DNA of 64,000 nucleotides from the NCBI GenBank assembly GCA_963920525.1, contig OY986436.1, positions 29,773,318 to 29,837,317 of the forward strand. Direction: 5' to 3'. The position numbers and the translations under genes were made by a program. Of this stretch, positions 46,211 to 57,150 are shown in pieces. The first letter of the stretch is position 1. The number at the start of each line of letters is the position of its first letter. The DNA is from Dichetophora obliterata. Taxonomy: Eukaryota > Arthropoda > Insecta > Diptera > Sciomyzidae. Below the pieces are notes generated by a model, which saw only the letters and a program-made list of their open reading frames with translations, was not told the origin of the DNA and did not search any database.

Positions 46211-47800
46211 TAGCGCTTTCAATCCCGGGATCACGAACCGATTTCTAGTCCCGGAATCCCGCGATTCCAAACCCTAAATTACGGAATTTTATTCACAAGA
46301 AAATATAAAAATTTTCAGCAACTATATATGTACGACAGAAGCATTTGTCATTGATATTCATTTAGTAAACACCCAAGCTCTATGGAGATTGAGAGAAAAA
46401 GGCAAAATAGGAATGACACACTCCTTACGGTCTACAAAAAATCTGCGAGTGGGGTCTTGCTAATAGAGTAGAGTTCAATGCAAGCAAGACTCAGTGCTGC
46501 ATGTTAACCCATAAGCGGATGGATTGCCCCTTGGCACCCCTCTATATGAATGGTGTGGATCTTGTAGAATCAGCCGCTCTTGACGTTCTGGGCATATCGA
46601 TCAGATTTGATCTTCGTTGGCGTGTTTCCCGGCAGTTTTGAGCTGTGCAAATTAAAAACAAATATTCACCGACACTACTCCACCCTCCAACTAACTATCA
46701 CCCATCTTCCGAATCAACACAATGCTTACGCCTTAATAGGGGGCATCCCATGAGCGTTGGTTCAGTTTAAAAAAAAAAATAAAAAAAAAATATGTAACTG
46801 CAATGTAAACGATGTTTTTATTTAATATCGAAATCACCCTGTTCATTTTTATCTCTCACTTTGAAAATCCATTTTTTAGTTTGTTTTGGTTGTGATATTT
46901 ATTAAAAGACTGTTTACTAGGCTCTCCAATTTTCATGGAATTTCGAAAGTAACAATAGTTTTATAACTATACTATATTTTTTTTCTGAAAAATGAATATT
47001 TTATTCACATACTTTTTACTAAGTAGTTAATTTAAATAAGACGTTTTATTTTTTGTTAATTTTTTTAAAGATAAATTAATGTTGTTTGCTTTGTTTAACT
47101 TATTTACGTGCATATTTTTATGTTTATAATAAAGTGAAATATTATTTGATATTTTAAATATTTTGGGTTTTTAATTTTTAAATAAATTTTGAACTTTTAT
47201 GATATATAAAAAATCATAATGTTTTTATTAAATAAACTTATAATATAATTAAAATATTTAAAAATTTAGAAAATATCTTGTATTAAGGACGGTAAAATCT
47301 AAGATTTTTATTAAAAAAAAATCGTAATACCATTACCCTTTTTTTTAATTTAATTTTTTTCGATCTGATTTTTTCAGGTGATGTATATGTTTTCAAACAT
47401 AAAATTTACAAGTGTTTCCTCTTAAAATACAAAATGGGATTTAAGAATTCGACTTTTTCTTCCAGTTATTGTTGATTTGTTTTCTTGTATTCATTTTTGT
47501 ACATTACAACTGTAACTTTTTTCTGCATTAGTAATTATGATTTCGTCTTAGTGTTGTCTTATAAACATGTGAGAGTTTTTAAAAAATTTAAGTATGAATG
47601 AGGATTAAGTTTGAATTTTTATTTTAAAAATAAAATAAAAAATATGGAATTGTTTTTGCTAAAATGCAGAAATGAAGAGAAAGAGTTATTATAAGGTTCC
47701 TGCTTTTAATACAGCTTAATGCCATTTTTTAAAATTTGTGAATTTTGAGATCCCGAAAAATCCCGGGATTTGCCAAAACCGTTTGGGATTGAAAGCCCTA
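46211..47800. mobile_element. hAT-like element containing a LINE 3' fragment
   Basis: The ends TAGCGCTTTCAATCCCGGGA and its approximate complement (…GGGATTGAAAGCCCTA) are inverted, with TCCCGGGAT repeats in both subterminal regions. Satellite flanks both sides. A clean 8-bp duplication is not visible. A retrotransposon fragment lies within at about 46380-46790. Confidence 0.7.
46380..46790 (+). pseudogene. 5'-truncated non-LTR fragment with poly-A tail
   Basis: The + strand at about 46445-46630 encodes, with few breaks, G-L-A-N-R-V-E-F-N-A-S-K-T-Q-C-C-M-L-T followed by L-V-E-S-A-A-L-D-V-L-G-I. This is the reverse-transcriptase motif D/E region of a Jockey/R1-like LINE. A 3' UTR and an A-rich tail (46769-46790) follow. 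It is a dead-on-arrival copy, of a different family from the other LINEs in the window. Confidence 0.75.
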
Positions 47801-47842
47801 CTTTGACTACTTACTACTGACAAAAAACTAGTTACTATTGAC
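47801..47842 (+). repeat. Heptanucleotide satellite, block 3
   Basis: Short remnant between two hAT-type insertions (ACTTACTACTGAC and similar). Includes CTATTGAC at 47835-47842, the left target duplication of the next element. Confidence 0.75.
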
Positions 47843-49064
47843 TAAGGGATCTAATCCCGAGATAAAAGAATTTTTCTAGTCTCGAAAGTCCCTCGATGTA
47901 AAAGTTAGAATCCCAGGGCTTTCATTATAACGGGATTTATTTAAATTTTCAACAAAATTTTATGCATAGATATATTTATATAAAATTATAAAAATTGTTA
48001 TAAAAAAATATTTAAAAATATTGTTTAGGAAGAGAGGGAACGAGACGCAAAATGAACACGAAATCAGCCATTCAAAAAATTCAAAATGTTTTAAATAAAT
48101 GTGCCAGCAAACCAACCAATGTGGCAAATATGAGGTTGTCAGATAGAATAGAAACAGAAATGGACATATTTATAAATGGTAATCGTGAGAACTATCTTGA
48201 AATGGCATATAAATTCTTAATTACAGTCCCACTTACTTGTGTCGGGGTAGAGAGATGCCTTTCTTCGGCAGGTTTCTTTGTTACCGAAATTGGGTTAAGT
48301 CTCTGTGACGACAGCTTAGAGGCCTTAATTTTTTTAATATCTCATTTTCAAAAGCACATTTTAGTGACTGTGATTTTTTTTTATTATTTTTTATTTGCTT
48401 TTTTTAACGTACTAATTTAAATAATATACAATCCGATTCTGAATAATTTTCCCCGGGTAATCAGAAAGACATAAAAGACATAAAACTTTTTTTGTTTACA
48501 CTCATGAATATTGACGGTTGATTAACAAATTTGCATTAAAATTTTCCAAAATGTGTTTGAACTTTATCTTAAAAATTAAAACAACCTTTTCCGATTCCCC
48601 AGTAAAAATTATTCAGAATCGGGCTTAAAATGAAATAGTTCCTTTCTAATAATTATTTTTAAAATTATTAGAAGAAAATACATTTTTTGTTGTGTCATTT
48701 TTAAGACTTGATCTCGACTTGTAAGTTTTTAAATTATTTTTTGGTTTGGTGTTTGAACTGTCTTTTATGCAAAATAAACATTCTAAAAAATAATATTATT
48801 GCGTTTCATTGCTTTTAAAATTTGTTGACACTTTTTTCGATTTCCAAAAAAAAAAATTGGTTTTTCTTATTGTTTTGATAACTTTTAGTTTTAAAACAAT
48901 TTCAAATGTTCTTACGTGTACAATTGTAAGAAGACTATATCTTTCAATTATAAAAATTATTTAAAACTTTTTTCAGTACAGTTGCAATCCCAGGATCCCG
49001 GGACTGAAATTTTAAATCCCGAAAATCCCGTTATCGCTAAAACAACCCGAAACTGCAAACCCTA
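47843..49064 (+). mobile_element. Deleted hAT element with 8-bp duplication CTATTGAC
   Basis: The left end TAAGGGATCTAATCCCGAGA and the right end GAAACTGCAAACCCTA carry TCCCGGGA-type subterminal words. CTATTGAC is present at 47835-47842 and 49065-49072, although the host satellite itself contains such words. It retains a transposase C-terminus at 48052-48420. Confidence 0.8.
48052..48420 (+). pseudogene. hAT transposase C-terminal fragment (122 codons open)
   Basis: Reads Y-L-E-M-A-Y-K-F-L-I-T-V-P-L-T-C-V-G-V-E-R-C-L-S-S-A-G-F-F-V-T and then L-C-D-D-S-L-E-A-L-I-F-L, the dimerisation domain of hAT transposases (family form …PPTSVASERVFSSAG..VT..R..L). Only this C-terminal part remains. The catalytic and zinc-finger regions are absent, so it is a remnant of an internally deleted element even though this stretch is open. 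Confidence 0.85.
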
Positions 49065-49579
49065 CTATTGACTACTGACTTTTTACTGCAAACTTTTGAA
49101 TACTTACTGTTGACTACTGACTTCGGACTCATGACTACTTACTACTGAATCCTGACTCATGACTATTTACTACCGAATCCTAATTATTAACAACTACCGA
49201 CTTATGACTAATGACTACTGACTTTCTAACTATTGACTTCTGCCTACTGCTTGCTGACTATTGACCATTGTCTATTGACTACTGACCAAGTACTTATGAC
49301 TAGTTACTACTGACTACTGTTCATTGTCTTTTGACTACTGACTATTACTTCTGACTCCTGATTTAGTACTAAAGACTATTTACAACTGATTTTTGACTGC
49401 TGACTTTTGACTACTGACTCCAGACTCATGAATACTTGCTCCTGACTACTGACTCAAAACTAATAACTGTTGTCTTATAACTATCAACTTATGACTAATG
49501 ATTTATGACTTATTACTAATGACTAATTATTTATGACTTATTACTAATTACTAACGACTAACTTAACATGAGTCATGAC
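49065..49579 (+). repeat. Heptanucleotide satellite, block 4
   Basis: Decayed TGACTAC array up to the GTCATGAC (49572-49579) that is duplicated on the far side of the next element. Confidence 0.85.
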
Positions 49580-49899
49580 CAGTGGCGGATTTAGGAAGTT
49601 TGCCGCCCAGGTCCCGACATTAGCGCCGCCTCTTACATATTAAATTTTTTTCTTACAATATAACAAACTTATAAAAATTTAATTCTTAATTTTTTATACA
49701 CAATAAGATAGTAATTTATACAAAATAATACAAATAAAGCGTTTTATTATGTGCTCGTGCAAAATCAGTTATTACCTCCTCATAACTTAGTTTTTGTACT
49801 AGATCTGCTTTTGTACTGGCTAGATAGAATAAAACCAGTGCATTTAATCGCTCCTCATTTACAGATGCCAGTAAATAGTTTTAAATTCGTTTTAATGTA

Positions 49900-51185
49900 G
49901 AAAATTAGCGTTTTCCTGAACATTTTTTTCCTCTTCCTTTCAATCTTCATAGAACTTGGGCGTTTTTTGAATGAGTTTGAATGCCAAATGTCGTCCGCAA
50001 AGTAATGGATTGAGTTATGTGTCAATGAAAAAAGGTTGTTTATAAAAACCAGAAACAAGGTTGGCAGTGAACCCTGCGGTACTCTTGCGTTGATGGCTTG
50101 CTCCAATCGTTCTGTCTTTTAGGAAACACGTGGTACATCGAGCAGAGTTCCCACCAACACCATATGGAATTAGTTTTGATACGAGAGCTTTATGCCCCAC
50201 TCGGTAAAACGCCTTTAAAATATCCTAAGCAACAACCTTGTTGTCTCCGAAAAAGTAAACGCATTAGTTCCATTTTTCGGTTAAGAACACCATAAGGTCA
50301 CCAATAGGCCCTACCGATACTATATTGGCGCTCACTGAGCAGTTTGTTGTGCTCCAGATAGATAGTTCATAATGTTAAAGTTTATTACGCCCTCCATAGC
50401 TTTGAAAAGCGTAGAACATATCGCAATGTGTCAGCAGCTTGCAGATTTTGTGGCATCGCCATTTTTAGGTGCTAGCTGAACATTGCGACTATTTCCATCC
50501 CTTCCAACATGGAACATATTTCCAAAATGGAAATACTCCTATTCTTTAGGAGATGTTGAGAAGATAGCACAAAGGCCTATCCAGCGAAGAAGCAGATCTT
50601 TTAAGCACATTTAGCAGTATGTCATCATGACCAGAGGCTTTGTTTATGCTGAGATTTGTGAGGAACTGCTCTCGTTCGAAAGTAAATTACCTGCATTGCA
50701 AAAGATCTACCCTCAACAAAGGGTAGTGGCTGATTGCTATCCGAGAGAGTGGAATTTTGTGCAAACAATCCAGTTAATAGGGTCGTTTCATAAGCCGATC
50801 CAGTCAAGATTTCGTCATATTTTAAAAGAAATTGAATCGATGACAAAGTCTGATTCTAAAATTTTTTAACAAATTTCCAATAAATTTTGCTCACTTTGGG
50901 GCAAAAAAATTGCAAAACAGCGATTTCTTGTATCGATGCAAAGCCTTTTATTATCAGTATTCTTATGGGAACGCCAATTCTAAAAGGTTTCCTCTGTAGA
51001 CATTTCTGCAATTCTGTAGGTTTCATAAAACCATGAGTGATGTTTTGGTTTAATTTTTCTCCTCTTATTGGGAATGAAATACCGCATACAGAATAAAATA
51101 TTTCTTGTACGAATTAGAATTATTAAGTCGTGATAAAAATTATTAAACGGAGTTCAATTTGCATTTCCATAAAACCAATGCAGTC
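49900..51185 (-). pseudogene. Decayed non-LTR retrotransposon inside the hAT transposase
   Basis: The - strand encodes fragments N-K-A-S-G-H-D-D near 50620, H-K-A-L-V-S-K-L-I-P-Y-G-V near 50165-50200, V-P-Q-G-S-L-P-T-L-F-L-V-F-I-N-N-L-F and F-A-D-D at 49990-50085. This is the fingers and palm of a LINE reverse transcriptase of a different family from the element at 51926. Many stops and frameshifts. It separates the PVTTCEE and NEERLNAL parts of the hAT transposase. Confidence 0.8.
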
Positions 51186-52438
51186 CTCTTCGCAAGTTGT
51201 AACAGGAATACTTAAATAAATGCTTAACGATATTTCTACATTTGGATATACATTGCAAAGATTACGTAAATAAAAAAAAAACATTTATTTTTGCTGCAGA
51301 ACTTATATTTTCCTTCTTTTCTTGCAATAATATTAGAAGAAAACTTTTTGAATGTACAAAAAATTTTCGAACACGAAACTTAAAGCTACTTTTTATATAA
51401 GCTACGATATTGTTCTGTTGTCCTTTAGATTTTTCGGCCATCAAAATTATTCCGCCCTTTAAATACAAAATTTCCAATCTCTAAATAAAAATTAACAAAA
51501 CATTAAAAAAATTGTTTAATGATAAATATAATTTTTTATTCAATAATACCTTATATTAACTTAGAAAGACCAAAAATGCATTATTGTACTACGTTATTAA
51601 TTTTTTTTTTTTTCAAATTACCACTAATGCCCATGTTATAGCAATACTTTGTGTAATCCAAAAAGGAATCGATTGCACGAGTTTTCTGCAATATTTTATT
51701 CATTTCCTGTAATCGAAATTTTTGCTGGTTAGTTTTCCTTGAACATTCTTCGCTCAACATTTGGCCGTTCAAAAATGTACAGCACTCGTCAAACTAGTTT
51801 ACTTATTTATATGGCGTTTCTTTTTAAATTAGCTACGAAAATATTTAGCCGCCCCGTCATTTCTGCTGCAATCAAATTGGTTCCGTTCATATTTTTTTTG
51901 TTTTCCTCAAATTTGATCTATTAACTTTTATATTTCATATTTCATATTTATTAGATATTAATTAGTACAATAAGATACAGGAGATCTTTTAACAGTACAA
52001 CAGAATTATATGCATAATCAACAGTTAACATAGAATTGAATACTTAGAATAACATAAAATACTTAATATATAATTATTATTTTAATAGTGCAACAAATTT
52101 ATATGTATAATCAACTGTCTACTTAAAATTTGACAACTTAAAATAACTTAATACTAGATCTTAAATACTAGATATATTATTTATGATTTTAATAAATAGA
52201 CAGTCTTATAAATATAAAAACAAAGATGAAACATAGTAAGAAGACAAAATAAATAATTAGAAAAAAGAAGTAATAGATAGTTAGATGTTTGAAAAGTATA
52301 ACATAACATAAGACTTAAATTTATTCGTGCTGACAATAGATTTTAAACTAGAAGGTAAAGAATTCCAGAGTTTGATGGCGTTGATGAAGAAAAGTCGCTT
52401 AGTATGTGAGGAATTGAATTAAGGTATTATGAGATTAG

Positions 52439-52969
52439 GGCTGTTCACATTTCAAACCGCTCATCAAATCATTTGTCAAATCGTTTGACCACAAAAGTGT
52501 TCAGACTCATCAAATTTTTCATCAAATTTAATTTTATCTTGAACACCGAAGTAAGCACATCGCGATGACGGAAAATTATTAATACCACTTGTTATTAAAA
52601 TCGTATTGGAAGAAGAATAAATTATTTTATAAATTATTATAAATTATTTGCAACAGTTATTTATTATTATTTTGCTATTATTTTCTTCCGCTCCCTCTTT
52701 TACCGCGATGTGCTCAGGTTGAAAACTTTTTAGAACTGATAAAATCGTACTACACAATTTGACGAGTGTTCACACTCGTCAAATCATTCGTCAAATCAGC
52801 AGAAAAATCAAAAAATTTTGATTTTCATCAAACGATTTGACCAACGATTTGATGAGTGTTCACACTCGTCAAATCGCCATCAAATCCATACAAATTCTGT
52901 TGGTCAAATCATTTGTCAAATCAGTTGATGATCGATTTGATGAGCGGTTTGAAATGTGAACAGCCCTAT
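52439..52969. mobile_element. TA-target MITE, 531 bp, inside the LINE
   Basis: The ends GGGCTGTTCACATTTCAAAC and its perfect complement extend inward over CGCTCATCAAATC. TA flanks both sides. Multiple GTTCACACTCGTCAAAT and TTTGATGAG words fill the subterminal parts. Removing it with one TA restores a continuous LINE reading frame (H-N-N-L-I-I-P, equal in length to R-N-Q-M-L-V-I-P in the copy at 1496). Confidence 0.88.
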
Positions 52970-53125
52970 TGTGTGTTCGAGAAGAAACACTGAAGCATAA
53001 CTTCTCATAGAGGTATGCGGGAGTTTTAGAGTAAATTAATTTATGCAAAAATAAGCAATTTCTCGCATTTAAGTAGTTTACAATACTAAAACCTAAAATG
53101 CTTCTACTCTCTTCAGATACATGTT

Positions 53126-53518
53126 TAGTGCGAACGTTTATGAATTTCGTTAAAAATTAGTTTTTTATTTTAAAAACCATTTTTTATTTCATAACTTTTT
53201 ATTCGAACAATTTTCTTTGAACAAATTTTTAATACTGAAATTTTCAAAATGAAAATTTCTGAAATTATAATAACTGAATACAATTCAAAATGTTTTTTTA
53301 TAACAAGTGTTTTATAGGCAAGTGTAAGTATAATACGTTATTAATGAAACTAAAGGTAAGTACAATATAACAAATAGGTAAGTATTAATGTAACTAAAGG
53401 TAAGTACAATATAACAAAAGGTAAGTATTAATGTAACAAAAAAGTAAGTATCAATGTAACGAACAGGTAAAATAGGCTGTAGAGATTTACTCTATGTGGT
53501 GGTGTAATAGAGCACCAC
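53126..53518. mobile_element. 393-bp insertion with 7-bp duplication ACATGTT
   Basis: ACATGTT occurs at 53119-53125 and 53519-53525, splitting the LINE coding region between R-R-F-E-H-V and H-V-S-E-E-S. The insert contains repeated GGTAAGTATTAATGTAAC and GGTAAGTACAATATAAC units (about 53352-53470). The terminal inverted repeats are at best weak. The class is unknown. Confidence 0.7.
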
Positions 53519-53830
53519 ACATGTTCAAAGCGTCTCAGACTAAACACGTATCTTTCTGCATCATTAAAGGCAACCTGAATTTTATGCGAAGAGTGCGAGT
53601 CAAGATTGCTGTACATTAGTTCTGAGTAAGATATAATTGGAAGTATTAATTGTGCAACAAGCCTTTTTTTGTTCTCAATCGGAGTAAATTTAGTAAACAT
53701 TCGTTAGCATAGAAGCGTGTAGTAAACTCGTTGAGAACAATATTGTTAACATTATCAGAGAATAAAAGTCTACAGTTAATATAAAAACCTAAACTTTTAA
53801 CTTTATCAATCATTAGTAGACAATTATTAC

Positions 53831-54931
53831 TTAAAAAGATCGGTGGTTTTGTTGGTGGTCAAGTTTATCCCTGGAGATAGGAAGAACATATGATTTTTTG
53901 GCATTAAGGCATAGATCATTATCTGATGCCCACTTTGCGATTGCAGTTAGGTTTTCATTTAGTCTACAACATAAGTCCTTAACAATTCCGATGCGATTGG
54001 ATGTATATAACTGAATATCATCAGCATAGCCGTGCAATCTTACGTTATTGCACACTTTAAAAATATCATTAATAAAAATACTAAAGAGCAAAGGCCCAAG
54101 AATTGAGCCTTGGGGCACACCCATTTTAACATCGTTATATTCAGAAAAACAGTTGCCAATCTTTACTCTTTGCTTTCTTCCATTAAGATAGTTGGCAATA
54201 AAGTTAAATGCACTACTACTAAAACCAAACATACACTTAAGTTTTTTAACTAAGACAAAATGGTTAACAGAGTCAAATGCTTTAGAAAAATCCAAAATAC
54301 ATAACAAAGTAATATGTCCTGCATCATAAGATGAACGAATATCATCAAGAACTTTTAACGTTGCTGTTGCACAGCTATGTCCGGATCGAAAGCCAGATTG
54401 GTATGGTGATAGGAGATTATTTGATTTTAAATACTGATTAATTTGGCCAGCCATAATAGATTCACAGATTTTTGAAAGAGCAGACAGAATACTAATGGGT
54501 CTATAATCTTTCATATCTGTTGATGCGTGAGTTACTTTAGAAATTGGTATTACTGTGGATAGTTTCCATGAAGATGGAAAAAGAGAGGTAGTAAAGCAGT
54601 GATTTATTATGTGCGTCAATGGTTTTATAATAAAGGGTGATATGATTTTAATGAATTTTAATGAAATACCGTCATCTCCAACAGCGTTTGATTTTATTTT
54701 CATTAAAGAATTAAGAACATCAGTTTCAGTAGCATGCTTAAAAAGAAATTTGTCTTTATCACGAAATTGATGATCAACGCATTGATAATTAGCATTCGAG
54801 GCTATGATATTCGAAAGAAATAAATTATTTAACTGATTAGGATTGATATCACACTTCAGATCAGATTTACCGCACACGCCGAGACTACGTATATTTTTCC
54901 ATAAATCCTTGGATGGCAAGTTAGAATTCAA
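53831..54931 (-). pseudogene. Reverse transcriptase domain of the LINE (366 codons open)
   Basis: Contains the conserved RT motifs in order: S-N-A-V-G-D-D-G-I-S; Y-R-P-I-S-I-L-S; Y-Q-S-G-F-R-S-G-H-S; L-D-F-S-K-A-F-D-S-V-N; M-G-V-P-Q-G-S-I-L-G-P-L-L-F-S; and Y-A-D-D-I-Q-L-Y (complement of about 54010-54030). It polymerises cDNA at the nick in active relatives. Here the downstream C-terminus and upstream endonuclease are disrupted, so no complete ORF2 can be made. Confidence 0.9.
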
Positions 54932-55285
54932 TTTACGTTGGAAAAATATTTTCTTAGAATGTCTGATTGCTGATACAGCTTCATTGCGGGCACGCTTAAA
55001 ATGCTCCCAATTTTCAGCATTATAATGCTTTTTTCATTTATTATACAATTTATTCCTTTCTTTATGGCTAAACTAACAAATGACGTGAACCAAGGACAAG
55101 ACTTATTTTTGATTACTGAAGTACGAAGAGGAACGAAATTTTCAAAAGCACAGCAGACATGAGAAACAAGAATATTTAATTTACCATCCACATTCTCACA
55201 GAACCAACAATCATTCCAACAGATATGAGACAAATTATCATACAACATTGAGTAATCAATAGAATTGTAGTCACGGTAAGAAATA

Positions 55286-56058
55286 CCCAGTAGCGGATGG
55301 AATATATTCCGAATATATGAAGCATCAATTACCTTCTAATGAACACTACTTCCGACTATATTACCTTACTATGCATAAAAGGCCTTACATTTAACATTGA
55401 ATGAGATAGGAGGTAAGTGATCGCCTCCCTTCAGCATTACCTAGAAGTTATGGAGTAACATACTACTTGTATTAAGTTATAAAAATCACTGCATTACTTT
55501 TCCTTGTATGCTACATTACAGGTAATGAGGTATGAGTTAATTACTTCTGCTATATGCAGACGCATTACTATTTGAAAAAAGTAATACTTCCTTACCTGGT
55601 AATTTATTCTGTATTAGTTCTATGGTAGCCACTGGCAAATCCGCTGCTGGGTAGTCATTGGGACATTATTACGACAAGCATTACAATTCCCAGCAGCGGA
55701 TTTGCCAGTGGCTACCATAGAACTAATACAGAATAAATAACCAGGTAAGGAAGCATTACTTTTTTCAAAAAGTAATGCGTCTGCATATAGCAGAAGTAAT
55801 TAACTCATACCTCATTACCTGTAATGTAGCATACAAGGAAAAGTAATACAATGATTTTTATAACTTAATACAAGTAGTATGTTACTCCATAACTTCTAGG
55901 TAATGCTGAAGGGAGGCGATCACTTACCTCCTGTCTCATTCAATGTTAAATGTAAGGCCTTTTATGCATAGTAAGGTTGTATAGTCGGAAGTAGTGGTCA
56001 TTACAAGGTAATTAATTGATGCTTCATATATTCAGAATATATTCCATCCGCTACTGGG
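55286..56058. mobile_element. Foldback: two inverted copies of a TIR element around a 37-bp spacer
   Basis: The left arm 55286-55651 and right arm 55689-56058 are near-perfect inverted copies. Each arm itself begins CCCAGTAGCGGATGGAAT and ends AAATCCGCTGCTGGG, so each looks like a complete short TIR element of about 370 bp. The spacer (55652-55688) is unique. It interrupts the LINE endonuclease frame, which continues on both sides. Confidence 0.93.
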
Positions 56059-56291
56059 TTAATAGTACAAAAAAGTAGATCATGGTCAGAGATAAAAGAA
56101 ATTTGGTCAAAAAGTAGAAGCAAGGACTCATCAGAAAGTATAAACACATCGATTAAACTAGGGGTTGCATTAGGAGCAAAACGAGTCGGAAGAGAGGAGT
56201 TAATTATTGATCTGCCTCAAAAATTTTGCGCCACTAAAATAATGCCGCCCTAGGCCCGGGCCTCGCAGGTCTAGGTCTAAATCCAGTACGG

Positions 56292-57150
56292 GTCATGACT
56301 AATGACAACTGACTTCTAACTTCTTCCTAATGCTTACTGCCTACTAATGACTAATGACTGGTGACTATGTACTACTTACAATTGTTTGTTGACTACTGAC
56401 TACTTACTACAGACTCCTGACTAAGTATTAATGACTAGTGACTGTTGACTTCTGTCTTTTCAGTACTGACTTTTAAATACAGAGCTTTGACTACTTACTC
56501 CGGACTCGTGACACCTTCCTATTGAATCGTGACTCATGATTACTTGCTACCGAATCCTGACTACTGGCTCCTAACTAATTACTAGTGACTTATAACTATC
56601 GATTAACAAATAATGACTTATGACTAATGACTTATGGTTAATGACTACTGACTAATGGACTTATGACTTATTACTACTAACTACTGATTTTTTGACTAAG
56701 ACTCATAAATACTTACTACTGGCTAAATGGCTCCTGACTAATTACTAACGACTAGTGATTACTTAACATAATGAACATGTACTTACTACTGACTTCTGAC
56801 TCCTTGCTAAGTATTTATGATTAGTCACTAGTGAATACTGAAGACTGACTACTGACTTTTGATAACTAACTGTTTTAACTAGAACTCATATATACCAACT
56901 ACTGAATATCGAATTCTGACTACTGCCTCCTGTCTTATTACTAATGACTTCTGACACTTGAATTTGAAATAACTATTGACTGACTTCTTACTACTGACTA
57001 CTAATTACCTCCTGACTAATGACTACTTACTACCAACAATTGACTGCTGTTTATAACTACTAACTACAGTTTTAAAACTCCCGACTAATGACTCCTGACT
57101 ACTGACTATCCTCTACCTACAACTGGCTCTTGTTTACTGACTACTGAATA
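56292..57150 (+). repeat. Heptanucleotide satellite, block 5
   Basis: It resumes directly after the hAT duplication GTCATGAC and drifts out by about 57150. Same TGACTAC-type units with many variants. Confidence 0.85.

Larger units (their letters stand above)
51926..56216 (-). mobile_element. Non-LTR retrotransposon carrying three later insertions
   Basis: Reading the - strand from 56216: endonuclease end (L-I-D-V-F-I-L-S-D and S-F-I-S-D-H-D-L-L-F, 56065-56165), interrupted by a foldback, resuming as Y-R-D-Y-N-S at about 55270; linker with C-P-W-F-T-S near 55090; a 366-residue RT frame (53831-54931); connection region to R-R-F-E-H-V at 53519; a 393-bp insertion; then S-I-L-G-F-S-I-V-N-Y-L-N-A-R-N-C-L-F-L-H-K-L at about 53030-53090; a TA-target MITE; then R-L-F-F-I-N-A-I-K-L-W-N-S-L-P at 52370-52410. 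The 3' tail is ATATGAA-type repeats at 51929-51950. It is close to the copy at 1496. 5'-truncated, with a few frameshifts. Confidence 0.88.
49580..56291 (-). mobile_element. hAT (ZMYM1-like) element, 6.7 kb, heavily interrupted
   Basis: The ends CAGTGGCGGATTTAGGAAGT and the imperfect complement CCGTACTGGATTTAGACCTA are flanked by perfect GTCATGAC duplications (49572-49579 and 56292-56299). The transposase is on the - strand: L-R-N-L-C-N-V-Y-P-N-V-E-I-S-L-S-I-Y-L and P-V-T-T-C-E-E at 51190-51270, and V-N-E-E-R-L-N-A-L-V-L-F with S-Y-E-E-V-I-T-D-F-A at 49740-49863. The gap between these two pieces is a LINE insertion. A second LINE fills 51926-56216. Stops throughout show it is dead. Confidence 0.9.

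Noticed and set aside
46203..47808. 8-bp target duplication for the hAT-like element at 46211-47800
   Set aside because: CTACTGAC and CTTTGACT do not match well, and the satellite context produces similar words by chance.
44422..57150. CRISPR-like array or regularly spaced repeats
   Set aside because: The unit is a 7-bp tandem word without spacers, and the genome is eukaryotic.
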